DNA of 64,000 nt from Candidatus Heimdallarchaeota archaeon (GTDB lineage: Archaea > Asgardarchaeota > Heimdallarchaeia > Hodarchaeales > Hodarchaeaceae). A model generated the notes under the pieces. That model saw only the letters and a program-made list of their open reading frames with translations, did not search any database and was not told the origin of the DNA. Each line of letters starts with the position of its first letter. Positions within the stretch are counted from its first letter, which is position 1. Made by a program: the position numbers and the translations under genes. Shown here one piece after another: positions 24,865 to 33,200 of this stretch. The stretch covers positions 1,170,660 through 1,234,659 of the forward strand of contig CP070695.1 of assembly GCA_020353515.1 (NCBI GenBank). The letters are read 5' to 3'.

Positions 24865-25842
24865 ATGGGAATTATCACATCAACAACAGAAATCATGGCT
24901 TATATTTTATTCTTTATAGTTATCTCTATATTAAGTTTCAGAAGGGATTTTCACTCTGTCGCTCAAGTCTTAAGCGGGAGTTTATTTGGAGTGACTCTTG
25001 AGTACATGAATATCCAAGTTATGCAAACATATATTTATTCCTCTCAATTCCTTCTCCAACTTGGGTCTCCTCCTGATAATATTCCAATATGTATCGGATT
25101 GTGCTGGGGACTAATAATTTATGCGTGTATGAATGTCTCAAACAAAATAATTGAGATTCCAGAATGGTTGAAACCTCTATTGGATGGCCTTTTGGCATTA
25201 ACTATTGATCTATCTATGGATACAATAGCTATCCGCCTAGACGGAGGCTTTTGGACTTGGTTAGAAATCCCTATGGAGAATCTCCCGACTTTGAATAGTT
25301 TTTTCGGAGTAAATTATGGGAACTTTGTAGGATGGTTCTTTGTTGTGTTAATTTTTTCGACAATGTTAAGGATTGAAGAAAAATGGATAGCAAAGAAATT
25401 CAGTAGATCAGTAATTTTAGTATTATATTTTCTCATTATTCCATTCTTTTCATACATCCCCTTATTTCTATCATTTCATACACTCCCTCTCCCAGTGTTT
25501 ATTATTTTTAATATTCTAGGTTTCAATGGTGAATCTACAAATTTAATGGAACTAGCGATACTTGTATATATAATGACCTTGGTCAGTATAATATTTTTCA
25601 TAGCTTTAATCCGTTCAAAACCTAAATTAGAAAAAGATGCCGATTTATTGTCATTGACTATTTTTATGTTCTTTCATTTAAGCTACTTGGGTTTTTATTT
25701 ACTAGATGGATTATTTGAAGAAACACCTTTGATTCTTCTTATAGCAAGTCTTATGTTTACTATTGATGCAATGATTCACTACAGTATTCTCGACAAGAAA
25801 AGGTTAAGCCTCCAAATTGAAAAACTGAAAAAGGCATTATAA
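24865..25842 (+). CDS. CruF-like membrane protein (carotenoid hydratase family-like)
   Basis: 325 residues with eight or nine membrane segments. The middle part reads LALTIDLSMDTIAIRLDGGFWTW, then GVNYGNFVGWFFVV. It resembles the PF04240 family (CruF / bisanhydrobacterioruberin hydratase), whose mark is a D..D.....G.W.W stretch followed by N..GW. No other carotenoid gene lies in the window, so the substrate may be another isoprenoid. The start ATG at 24865 lies 138 bp from the divergent acyl-CoA ligase gene. Confidence 0.5.
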   Translation: MGIITSTTEIMAYILFFIVISILSFRRDFHSVAQVLSGSLFGVTLEYMNIQVMQTYIYSSQFLLQLGSPPDNIPICIGLCWGLIIYACMNVSNKIIEIPEWLKPLLDGLLALTIDLSMDTIAIRLDGGFWTWLEIPMENLPTLNSFFGVNYGNFVGWFFVVLIFSTMLRIEEKWIAKKFSRSVILVLYFLIIPFFSYIPLFLSFHTLPLPVFIIFNILGFNGESTNLMELAILVYIMTLVSIIFFIALIRSKPKLEKDADLLSLTIFMFFHLSYLGFYLLDGLFEETPLILLIASLMFTIDAMIHYSILDKKRLSLQIEKLKKAL

Positions 25843-26096
25843 AGTTAATAATTCACTACTAAAACATATGAAATAACTAAATATCTTACTTAATAGTTAT
25901 ATAAAGAAACTAAACATAATTTAGCGGGTTTAAAAATACTTAATAACACTCAGTTTACAAGTCGAAGTGATGGACGGATCATAATATTAGACACACACGA
26001 ATTCTTCCAATCATGAATGGAACAATAAAACTGATTGATATTAATGAAAATCACTCTTAAATGAGTTATCTACCTGAATATCAAGAGGTTATATGA
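25843..26096 (+). promoter_or_regulatory. Leader of the sulfate-reductase gene with TATA-like boxes
   Basis: TTATATAAAG (25898-25907) and TTTAAAAAT (about 25930-25938) are both archaeal TATA-like. AAGAGG at 26080-26085 is a weak ribosome site for the ATG at 26097. The leader would be 130-165 nt if either box is used. I found no strong hairpin or riboswitch-like structure by eye. Confidence 0.35.
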
Positions 26097-26924
26097 ATGA
26101 AATTTTCAATGAGAGAAAAAAGAAAGAAAGTTGATTCATTGAAAAAGGATTTCATAGGTAGAGATGTTTCAGAGATCATTCTACTTTCTTTTGATGAATT
26201 TGGAGAAGATTTAGCTATGACTACTGCTTTTGGTTATAGTGGTGTCGTATTGATGAGCTTTATCAAAGAAACGGTGCCTGATCTTCCAATATATTTCATT
26301 GACACACGTCTTCACTTTCAAGAGACTATTGATCTCATGAATAAGATAAAAAACGAATGGAAACTAAATATTCATCATTTGTATCCTAATTTTAGCGATG
26401 AGGAGTTAGATCGCATAATTGGTAAAAAGGCATATAGCACAAATCCGGATATATGTTGCCATTATAGAAAAGTTATGCCCCTTCTTAAAATTCTTGAGAC
26501 TAAGAGTGCGTGGTTAAGCGCTATAAGAAGAGATCAATTCAGAACACGTGCAAGAATAGAAGTTATTGAGATAGATGGTCGTGGGATGATTAAGATCAAT
26601 CCAATGTGGGATTGGACAAAAAATAAGGTCTGGTTCTATGTGAAAACCCATAATCTTCCGTACAATCCTCTTCATGACAAGAATTTTCCAAGTATTGGTT
26701 GCAAACCTTGCACATCACAGATAAAAGAGGGAGAGGATGAGAGAAAGGGGCGATGGAAGGGATTAGAGAAAAAAGAATGTGGTATCCACATATCAGAGAG
26801 TAGTGAACAATTTATACGAGAAATGGCTACAACAATTGACTTTACTTCCTTCCCAACAACAATGAAGTCTAATAACAGTGAAAAATCCAACATAAGCAGA
26901 GGGAAAACGGCAAATAAAAAGTGA
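26097..26924 (+). CDS. cysH: [4Fe-4S] APS/PAPS reductase (CysH family)
   Basis: 275 residues. It reduces activated sulfate (APS or PAPS) to sulfite. The PP-loop-like TTAFGYSGVVL (about 42-52) and IYFIDTRLHF (65-74) are in place. The cluster ligands Cys120-Cys121 (PDICCHYRK) and Cys202/Cys205 (GCKPC) point to the [4Fe-4S] APS-reductase branch, and the catalytic Cys228 sits in KKECGIH as in the family. A 40-residue Ser/Lys-rich tail is extra. The gene converges with the ComA-lyase operon, stop to stop with 9 bp between. No ATP sulfurylase is in the window. Sulfite from this enzyme is the co-substrate ComA needs. Confidence 0.85.
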   Translation: MKFSMREKRKKVDSLKKDFIGRDVSEIILLSFDEFGEDLAMTTAFGYSGVVLMSFIKETVPDLPIYFIDTRLHFQETIDLMNKIKNEWKLNIHHLYPNFSDEELDRIIGKKAYSTNPDICCHYRKVMPLLKILETKSAWLSAIRRDQFRTRARIEVIEIDGRGMIKINPMWDWTKNKVWFYVKTHNLPYNPLHDKNFPSIGCKPCTSQIKEGEDERKGRWKGLEKKECGIHISESSEQFIREMATTIDFTSFPTTMKSNNSEKSNISRGKTANKK

Positions 26925-26933
26925 AATTAATAA

Positions 26934-27701
26934 TTAAATTTCACTAGGATCATGAAATGTCAATAGGGTGTCTCCACGTAATCCTAGACGTAATGTTTCT
27001 ACAGGAATTATTTCAGCAGGAGCGATATTACCCAAATTGACATTTGGACCGAATTTTTTTATGAACCAGACCTGTTGTGCCTTCTGTGGAGCCTCCCAAA
27101 TAATTCTTTGATAGTCGATTGCATCAACAATCTCATCTACGAGACCAGTCCGAATTTCAGAGCTTCTCCGATAGAGACCTGATGTTCCTGTTTCTCTTCC
27201 TTCAGCGATCACCTTCCAAGCTCCAGCATCAAGCTCCATAATCATTCCTAACACCCACTCTTTGGGTGCAACAATTGTGGCAGCATCTTTACTCCCAAAC
27301 TCTGATAAAACAGTAAAATCTTTGGAGAACTCTTTAATAAAATCTAGCTTCTCAGATATGGTTAATGTAATTGTACCATCAGAAATTTCCATATATTTTA
27401 TTCCCAATTCTTTCATCCATTTCTTAAACTCATCAATCTTTCCTTCAGCGTACGCTACCTCAAAGAGAGTCCCACCGAATGTAACAGGGATCTTATGCTT
27501 ATGATATAATTCAATTTTTTCTTCGAGATGAGGAACAATTACTCCTAATCCCCATCCGACTTTAACTATATCAATATAATAAGCACAGGTACTAAGCATA
27601 TCTTCTTGTGTTGTGAGTCCAAACCCCTTATCTAAAACATGAGTTAATCCGATTTCTCTTGGTTTTTTAGCCCTTTCAGGAAGATTGAGTATTTTTTTCA
27701 T
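26934..27701 (-). CDS. comA: Phosphosulfolactate synthase (ComA family)
   Basis: 255 residues, the usual length. ComA adds sulfite to phosphoenolpyruvate, giving (R)-phosphosulfolactate, the first step of coenzyme M synthesis from PEP. Family signatures seen: GLTHVLDKG, YIDIVKVGWG, YHKHKIPVTFGGTLFEVA, MEISDGTITL, SEFGSKD, VIAEGRETGTSGLY and WEAPQKAQQVWFIKKFG. It overlaps the upstream lyase gene by 4 bp (ATGA). ComB, ComC, ComD and ComE homologues are not in the window, so the product is probably handled by the neighbouring lyase, ATP-grasp and aminotransferase. Confidence 0.88.
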   Translation of the reverse strand: MKKILNLPERAKKPREIGLTHVLDKGFGLTTQEDMLSTCAYYIDIVKVGWGLGVIVPHLEEKIELYHKHKIPVTFGGTLFEVAYAEGKIDEFKKWMKELGIKYMEISDGTITLTISEKLDFIKEFSKDFTVLSEFGSKDAATIVAPKEWVLGMIMELDAGAWKVIAEGRETGTSGLYRRSSEIRTGLVDEIVDAIDYQRIIWEAPQKAQQVWFIKKFGPNVNLGNIAPAEIIPVETLRLGLRGDTLLTFHDPSEI

Positions 27702-29224
27702 GATTCACCAACTTCTATCTTACCTTTTGCGACCAAAATCAGGTTATCAAGTTGTTTTAATGAACGTTCTTCACAACCGTCCCTCCATACAGATATCCCT
27801 TTGAGGGTTTTCCTACATTCCATAACCATTTCTTGGACACGTACTTTCGCAGCACCACCAAGTCCTTGTCTTGTTTCTATAATAGCTATTGGGTCGAGTA
27901 TTGAGTCAAGTTGTGGTTGTGTCAGATCAAGTTTTTTCTGAAGAACTTGGTTCGCAGCTCCATCAACAATCTCGGGAGTCAATATAAAACGTTTTTCGTT
28001 CTTCTGGATAGCTTCTCGTACTAGAATACCAACAATTTGATGAGCAGAACGATAATCAACTTTTCTTTCTTGCATAATGAGGTCAGCAAGATCTGTTGCC
28101 TGGGAGAACCCTTCTATGGCTTGTCGTGACATATTATCAGTATTAAACTTAATTTCTGCAACAAGAGAAGCCATAAGATCTATTCCCTTTGAAGCTTGTT
28201 CAAGAATTCTGGGTAATTTACCATAAACAAATATTCGAGAATCTGGATTCCCTGATGAAGTCTTTGCTACTCCTGCAATACTCGAAACAACCCCTATCAT
28301 ATCTCCTGTTAGTCCACGAATATATGTAAGTGGATAAGGATTTTTCTTTTGAGGCATGATGACACTTGCTCTACAAAATCGATCTGGAAGATCAATAAAA
28401 TCAAATTCTGTTGTACTCCAAATTTGTAGCTCTTCGGATAAACGATTTACATTTATTAAGAGAGCTAAGAGATTCGATACAGTTTCAATTGGAATATCTG
28501 GTTGCCACATTGCATCCCTTGTATGCTGCGTTATTTCATCAAACCCAAGCAATTCTTTAAGACGTAAGCGGTTAAGAGGGAGTCGCGATCCGTTTACACT
28601 TCCTGATCCAGCTGGACAGGAGTTGATCCTCTTATAAGTTGCTCTAAATCTATCCAAATCCCTTAATGCAGGATACACGAATGTTAACAAGTAGTGTCCT
28701 AAAGATGTTGGTTGCGCATGTTGTAAGTATGTAAAATCAGGCATTATGGTATCTAAATGATTCTGAGCTTGATTCAAAAATTCATCTATTAACCGAATAA
28801 AGATTCTAATAAACTTTAAGACCAATTTTCTCAGATAAAGTAAGTATCCAATGTTAATTGCTTCACGGCGAGGACGCCCTGCATGCATCCAACCTGCAAT
28901 GTGACCAATTTTTTCTTCCAGTAATCCAGCACGGACGTTATAAATGTCTCCTAACTCTACTCGTAGAGGAATATCGTTAATGTTAGTTTCCTGAAATTCA
29001 AGTAAAGCTTCAAGGAGAGTTTTTCCTTCGCTAAAAGGGATGATTCCTTCCTCTATCAACATCAATACATGAGCGATATCAGCTAATCCTATTTCATGGA
29101 AAAATATCATCTCTTCCTCACATTCAAAAGTGTAAGCGGATTTAATTAACTCCTTTGCTGCAGATGTTTTAAGTCGTCCTCCCTTTCCATAATATTCTGC
29201 AGATTCTCTGCTGTTTTTTGACAT
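27698..29224 (-). CDS. Fumarase/argininosuccinate-lyase superfamily enzyme, not ArgH
   Basis: 508 residues, somewhat longer than ArgH. It keeps the superfamily loop SVIMPQKKNP with Ser287, and DxYNVRAG/ QPTSLGH elements of the argininosuccinate-lyase branch. But the THLQ motif is TYLQ (the catalytic-site His is Tyr166), and the ArgH stretch KG-P-YN-D-QEDK is replaced by AKTSSGNPDSRIFVYGK. Bacterial coenzyme M synthesis uses superfamily relatives (XcbC1/XcbD1) to remove phosphate from phosphosulfolactate and add ammonia to sulfoacrylate. Its 4-bp overlap with comA makes such a step likely here. The reaction is inferred, not read from sequence. Confidence 0.72.
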   Translation of the reverse strand: MSKNSRESAEYYGKGGRLKTSAAKELIKSAYTFECEEEMIFFHEIGLADIAHVLMLIEEGIIPFSEGKTLLEALLEFQETNINDIPLRVELGDIYNVRAGLLEEKIGHIAGWMHAGRPRREAINIGYLLYLRKLVLKFIRIFIRLIDEFLNQAQNHLDTIMPDFTYLQHAQPTSLGHYLLTFVYPALRDLDRFRATYKRINSCPAGSGSVNGSRLPLNRLRLKELLGFDEITQHTRDAMWQPDIPIETVSNLLALLINVNRLSEELQIWSTTEFDFIDLPDRFCRASVIMPQKKNPYPLTYIRGLTGDMIGVVSSIAGVAKTSSGNPDSRIFVYGKLPRILEQASKGIDLMASLVAEIKFNTDNMSRQAIEGFSQATDLADLIMQERKVDYRSAHQIVGILVREAIQKNEKRFILTPEIVDGAANQVLQKKLDLTQPQLDSILDPIAIIETRQGLGGAAKVRVQEMVMECRKTLKGISVWRDGCEERSLKQLDNLILVAKGKIEVGES

Positions 29225-29245
29225 TCTAAATCAGCTCATTCGATA

Positions 29246-30325
29246 TTACCCAATTTTCTTACCTAATACACTAGGAACATGAAAATCTTTTACACCATAT
29301 TGTTCATAATAACGGATTGTAATTCTACCGTATTGTATTTTTGATTTTTGAGCAGCTAGTTCTTCTTTTGTAATTTCACCAAGAAGCCATTTTAACGCTA
29401 GATAAGGTAAAACTAAATCATCTTGATAAGCAAAAGTAGATACTCGTGGGTTTATTTCGATGAGATGTTCTCCTTTGAATTGAACATTGATACAATAATC
29501 TAGTCCCAGCTCTTTCATTGCATGTTCAGAGTATGATTCTAGATCTGGACGATTCAAGGTTTTAAAGATCATTGCTAAACCTGATCGTGCTTTTTCACGA
29601 GTTTTCACAGTCGCTAGTAGAGTCTCACCATCTGAAACTAAAGTATCGACTGTACATTCGGGGCCTTCTAAGTATTCCATAAGTAAAAACTGAGGCAGAT
29701 CAATATCTTGAAACATTTCAACGAATTCATTCATGGACATAAATCGATTGAAAGGAAGTTGGTTCATTAATATATCAACTTTATTAATTTCTGGATCTAT
29801 TATCCTAAATCCACGACTTCCTTTCGAAATGTGTGGTTTGAAACAAACTCTCTTATTTGGGAAGCCCAATAACTTAGCACATTCTTGAAATTCATCGAGA
29901 TCTTTTGGATAATAGTATTCTGGTGTTTTTAATCCTCGAGATTTTAAGAATTCAAACAACTCATATTTATTATTGCATATTTCAATTGGTTCAGGTTTAG
30001 AAACCATTACATTAACGTCAAGGTTCTCAAATTTCTTTTTATTTCGAGATATAGGACCAACTTCGGACGAAGATTGAGGAAACAAAATATTGGGTTGCTC
30101 TTCTTCAATAATAGTCAGTAAGGATTGGATATAATCCTCATCATTTGCTGGTGGAACAATATAAGGGGAATCAACCATATTGAAACCAGTTGCATAAGGA
30201 TTCATGTCGATACCAATAATCGTGATTTCCCTCTCTCCGTTATTTTTCAGGCGCCGTATCAAGGCTGGTGCGCCAGGACATCCTACTGATGTGAGTAGTA
30301 TCTTCAATGGTCTTTTCAAAGTCAT
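29246..30325 (-). CDS. ATP-grasp ligase (CarB/PylC-like)
   Basis: About 359 residues; ATG at 30325, with a TTG one codon earlier. An N-terminal pre-ATP-grasp part (ILLTSVGCPGAPALIRRLK, then IGIDMNPYATG) leads into the ATP-grasp core: ICNNKYELFEFLKSRG, RVCFKPHISKGSRGF, a grasp loop LLMEYLEGPECTVDTLV and the metal site LIEINPRVS. These enzymes join a carboxylate to an amine via acyl phosphate. It sits 21 bp upstream of the ASL-like gene in the comA operon, which suggests that a sulfonated amino acid is ligated to another group. No similar gene is part of the known coenzyme M routes. Confidence 0.8.
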   Translation of the reverse strand: MTLKRPLKILLTSVGCPGAPALIRRLKNNGEREITIIGIDMNPYATGFNMVDSPYIVPPANDEDYIQSLLTIIEEEQPNILFPQSSSEVGPISRNKKKFENLDVNVMVSKPEPIEICNNKYELFEFLKSRGLKTPEYYYPKDLDEFQECAKLLGFPNKRVCFKPHISKGSRGFRIIDPEINKVDILMNQLPFNRFMSMNEFVEMFQDIDLPQFLLMEYLEGPECTVDTLVSDGETLLATVKTREKARSGLAMIFKTLNRPDLESYSEHAMKELGLDYCINVQFKGEHLIEINPRVSTFAYQDDLVLPYLALKWLLGEITKEELAAQKSKIQYGRITIRYYEQYGVKDFHVPSVLGKKIG

Positions 30326-30428
30326 CAATACCCTGAAATATTCCTATTATTAGGATAAATGTTATAATTGATCAAATTTAGACTAACTCAAAAGATTTCC
30401 TTTAAGTCTTTGAATTGATAAAAGCTCA

Positions 30429-31508
30429 TCACATTTCTTTGATAGCTAAGCTCAATTTCTCAAGTCCTTTCTCCAGTTCTTCGGTTTCTCCTCCAAAACC
30501 AAGACGGAAAAAATGATCCATTTTGAAACAATAACCTGGGACTGTGAAAGTTCGGTATTTCTCCACCAAAAGACGACAGAGCCTCTCTGAAGACTCATTA
30601 AATCGAGGAAAACAAGTAACACTACCCTTAGGAGGTATAAAACTGAGACGATCCTCATCCTCCATCCAATCAAAAACAATATTATAATTCTCCTTAATCC
30701 TCTGCATGATAGTTTTTAAGTGTCGATCTTTCTTTCGTAAAATTTGAAGTGCGATGGCCTCATTTAAAGCTGAATTACAGATTGTTGTCTGTTCCCTAAC
30801 TTTCAGGATGCCATCAATTATTGTTTTCTCTAGAGAAGCACTCCATCCGACGCGTATTCCAGGAAGACCGTAAACTTTGGACATTGTCGATACACTAATC
30901 ACATTAGAACTTAAATTGGCTGCAGGTGGCAAAACTTTCCCAAAGGTTAATTCACGATATGTTTCATCCAGTAATAAGTAAATATTTCGATCTTCAACAA
31001 TATCAATAATTTGTTTCAACTCTTCTATAGTTATGATTGATCCAGTTGGATTATTAGGGTGGGTTAAACATATAAGCTTTGTATTTGGTTTTATCATGTC
31101 CTCAAGCTTCTGAAAATTTGGTTTAAATCGCTCTTCAAAATCTAAAAAGAACAAATCCATTGATCGTTCCAAAGATTGTGGAATATACCAAAAAGAGGGA
31201 TAATTTGGACATTCTACTATAATATGGTCTTTCTTACTTGTTAAAGAAGCCATAATGGAAAAAATTGATTCCGCTGCTCCTGTTGTTACAGCAATATTAT
31301 CCCAACCTAATTTCTCATAAAAACTTGCAATCTGTGTTCTTAACTCAGGGTTTCCTAAATGATGAGTATATCGTAATTCAACCTCATTTAAATTCAAGTC
31401 TAATTCCCCAAGCTTTAGAAATTTAACTCCACTTTCTCCAATATCATAATCAACATCAAATTGGTATTTATCAAACCATTCTTCTAGAAGCATTCGTTTA
31501 AATGTCAT
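30429..31508 (-). CDS. Fold-type I aminotransferase in the comA operon
   Basis: About 359 residues from the ATG at 31508, chosen for the GAGGTAGGT site just upstream; the longer frame to 31634 adds 42 atypical residues. Class I/II aminotransferase features: CPNYPSFW, THPNNPTGS, LLLDETYREL and the PLP lysine in STMSKVYGLPGIRVGW. It resembles the gene at 39230 and belongs to the aspartate/capreomycidine-synthase-like group. Placed first in the operon, 103 bp before the ATP-grasp gene, it may interconvert sulfopyruvate and cysteate or supply the partner amino acid. Confidence 0.8.
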   Translation of the reverse strand: MTFKRMLLEEWFDKYQFDVDYDIGESGVKFLKLGELDLNLNEVELRYTHHLGNPELRTQIASFYEKLGWDNIAVTTGAAESIFSIMASLTSKKDHIIVECPNYPSFWYIPQSLERSMDLFFLDFEERFKPNFQKLEDMIKPNTKLICLTHPNNPTGSIITIEELKQIIDIVEDRNIYLLLDETYRELTFGKVLPPAANLSSNVISVSTMSKVYGLPGIRVGWSASLEKTIIDGILKVREQTTICNSALNEAIALQILRKKDRHLKTIMQRIKENYNIVFDWMEDEDRLSFIPPKGSVTCFPRFNESSERLCRLLVEKYRTFTVPGYCFKMDHFFRLGFGGETEELEKGLEKLSLAIKEM

Positions 31509-31871
31509 TGTACCTACCTCAGAAGAAATAACTGTGAAATATGTTGTTATTTGGAAATTAAGGTTTGTATCTAAAGTTTTAGGGTAGAACCTATATCTAG
31601 AAAAAAAAGGAGTAAAAACTGCCTGAGAATCCAAACTAGATCTATTGCGTTAAGGATAAAGCTTTTAACCTCAAATAAAAGAAGCAAATATAGATGGAGA
31701 ACCCAGGAATCTCCTTACGAAAACTAGGTGTGACACTATGAAACTTTCAATTGCCTCTATTATGTGGTGTATGGGCAATGGTATTATTGTCACACATCCC
31801 TATTTTAAATAAAAACCCAAGTCTCAACTTTTCCTGGGAGTTTGAGACAAAAGACGGAGGTTTGCTCATAA
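31509..31871. other. Intergenic with hairpin and ribosome site
   Basis: GTCTCAA (31821-31827) and TTGAGAC (31842-31848) form a 7-bp stem with a 14-nt loop. GGAGG at 31856-31860 stands 11 bp before the ATG of the zinc mini-gene. A 24-codon ATG frame (31738-31812) is not convincing as a gene. The left part carries the promoter of the aminotransferase operon on the minus strand. Confidence 0.35.
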
Positions 31872-31997
31872 ATGTTCTGTGAAACCTGTGGTACAGTGTT
31901 AAACGTAAATGGTTTATGTGTAAATTGTGACAAGAAACAAGACAAAAACATGAACACTGAAGGTCAGATAGAAGTAAAATTAGATATGACAGGATGA
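31872..31997 (+). CDS. 41-residue zinc-ribbon mini-protein
   Basis: ATG at 31872 behind GGAGG. The product has two CxxC knuckles, Cys3/Cys6 (FCETCG) and Cys16/Cys19 (LCVNCD), followed by a polar tail. This is the smallest form of a zinc ribbon. It ends 9 bp before a second Cys-rich mini-gene on the same strand, so both are probably made together. Function unknown. The matched spacing, ribosome site and neighbour make it likely to be real. Confidence 0.6.
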   Translation: MFCETCGTVLNVNGLCVNCDKKQDKNMNTEGQIEVKLDMTG

Positions 31998-32006
31998 ATT
32001 AATAGC

Positions 32007-32234
32007 ATGAAGAATGATTCACGATTTTGTTCTGTATGTGATAAGCTCCTATTAAAACGAGATCGATCTGGATTCGTTTTAGTAATACGCTGTGATCAAT
32101 GTAAGAAATTAATACATGAACGATGTTATTTGAATCATCATTTAGAATGTCATAATCTAATTGGCATTGTAATAGAATCTGAGGTTAAAAAAGAGCTTAA
32201 TTCTTTTACTGACGATATAGGTAATATTGGTTGA
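32007..32234 (+). CDS. 75-residue C1-like zinc-finger protein
   Basis: Metal ligands: Cys8, Cys11, Cys29, Cys32, His37, Cys40, Cys48. The spacing C-x2-C-x17-C-x2-C-x4-H-x2-C-x7-C follows the C1/DC1 zinc-finger pattern of eukaryotes (H-x12-C-x2-C-x13/14-C-x2-C-x4-H-x2-C-x7-C), except that the first His is missing and one loop is longer. His44 or His45 could fill in. A 25-residue acidic tail follows. It is in a row with a zinc-ribbon mini-gene and, downstream, a hydrolase, a protein phosphatase and a GNAT. A RING/PHD-like cross-brace is the alternative. Confidence 0.6.
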   Translation: MKNDSRFCSVCDKLLLKRDRSGFVLVIRCDQCKKLIHERCYLNHHLECHNLIGIVIESEVKKELNSFTDDIGNIG

Positions 32235-32296
32235 TTATCATCCCAAGCTATTTTCCTCAAAAATAGACTTAAGATTGATCAAAAACATGTAAGCAT

Positions 32297-33166
32297 GTGT
32301 CAGTAATTCATATTCTATTTTCGCTATGTGCCATTATAGTCGCTTATTTCATTCTAACGTACAGTATTACTTTTCTATTGGCGAATGTTCCAAGAAGATC
32401 AGTGAATGATGTACCTGATTGGGGAATAGTTAATGATATTCGAATTCCTACAGTTGAAGGGAAGAAATTAGAATGTTGGGTAGTTTACCCTAAAGAAAAT
32501 GCCAATAAGAACAATCCTGCTATAATATTAATACACGGGTGGGGAAGAAACAGGGGACGAATGGTTTCGAGGGCTAGGAACTATGGTAGGCATGGATACA
32601 CAACTATTTTGTTCTCAGTAAGGGATCATGGCAATTCTGACAAAGAGCTTACTGGAATGAGTATTTTAAAATTCAGTCAAGATTTAAATTCCTGTGTAAA
32701 TTGGTGGGGAAAACCTGTGATAGTAAATGGCCATTCAATCGGTGCTGGGGCCTCAATAATTGTAGCAGCGCAAAATTCCTTAGTGAAAGGGGTAATAGCA
32801 GAATCTCCTCCATACGCTTTTCTTCATAGCCTTAAATATGTATATAAACCTATCTTGAAGTGGACTACTCCTTTTTTTTTACCAGGTATTAAACTAATTG
32901 CTTTTGTTAAGTTTAGAAATCATTCCAAACAGGAATTTTCCCCGCTTGATGCTGCCTCACTTATAACAGTCCCAACTCTGTTGATACATGGAAAAGAGGA
33001 TGAAATTTTGCCATATGAGCTTACATATCATTTACAAAAAGAAATCTCACAGAGTCAGATGTGGACTCCTAATGGAATCGATCATTACAACATTGAAGAA
33101 CATCCTGAATACAATAATCGAGTTATTAGTTTCATTGAATCTAACTTTGGTTCAAAAAAACATTAA
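32297..33166 (+). CDS. Membrane-anchored alpha/beta hydrolase
   Basis: 289 residues, GTG start at 32297 (the nearby ATG at 32295 hits a stop). An N-terminal helix (about 3-28) anchors it. The hydrolase fold follows: oxyanion LIHGWGRNRGRM, nucleophile Ser in NGHSIGAG, Asp in IHGKEDEIL and His in NGIDHYN. It resembles the BAAT/dienelactone-type or FrsA-like peptidase/esterase group. The substrate is unknown. It lies 35 bp upstream of a phosphatase gene on the same strand. Confidence 0.75.
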   Translation: MSVIHILFSLCAIIVAYFILTYSITFLLANVPRRSVNDVPDWGIVNDIRIPTVEGKKLECWVVYPKENANKNNPAIILIHGWGRNRGRMVSRARNYGRHGYTTILFSVRDHGNSDKELTGMSILKFSQDLNSCVNWWGKPVIVNGHSIGAGASIIVAAQNSLVKGVIAESPPYAFLHSLKYVYKPILKWTTPFFLPGIKLIAFVKFRNHSKQEFSPLDAASLITVPTLLIHGKEDEILPYELTYHLQKEISQSQMWTPNGIDHYNIEEHPEYNNRVISFIESNFGSKKH

Positions 33167-33200
33167 TTAATTTTCTGAATAAAGAAAGTAGGAAGAATAT

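Noticed and set aside
26934-27701. Evidence for methanogenesis
   Set aside because: ComA alone is not enough: it also occurs in non-methanogens, and no mcr, mtr, hdr or other CoM-pathway genes are in the window.
27698-29224. Argininosuccinate lyase (argH)
   Set aside because: The THLQ His and the QEDK block are missing, no argG or other arginine gene is near, and the gene overlaps comA.
31738-31812. A 24-codon ATG frame
   Set aside because: It has no ribosome site, no recognisable feature, and lies in the leader of the zinc mini-gene.
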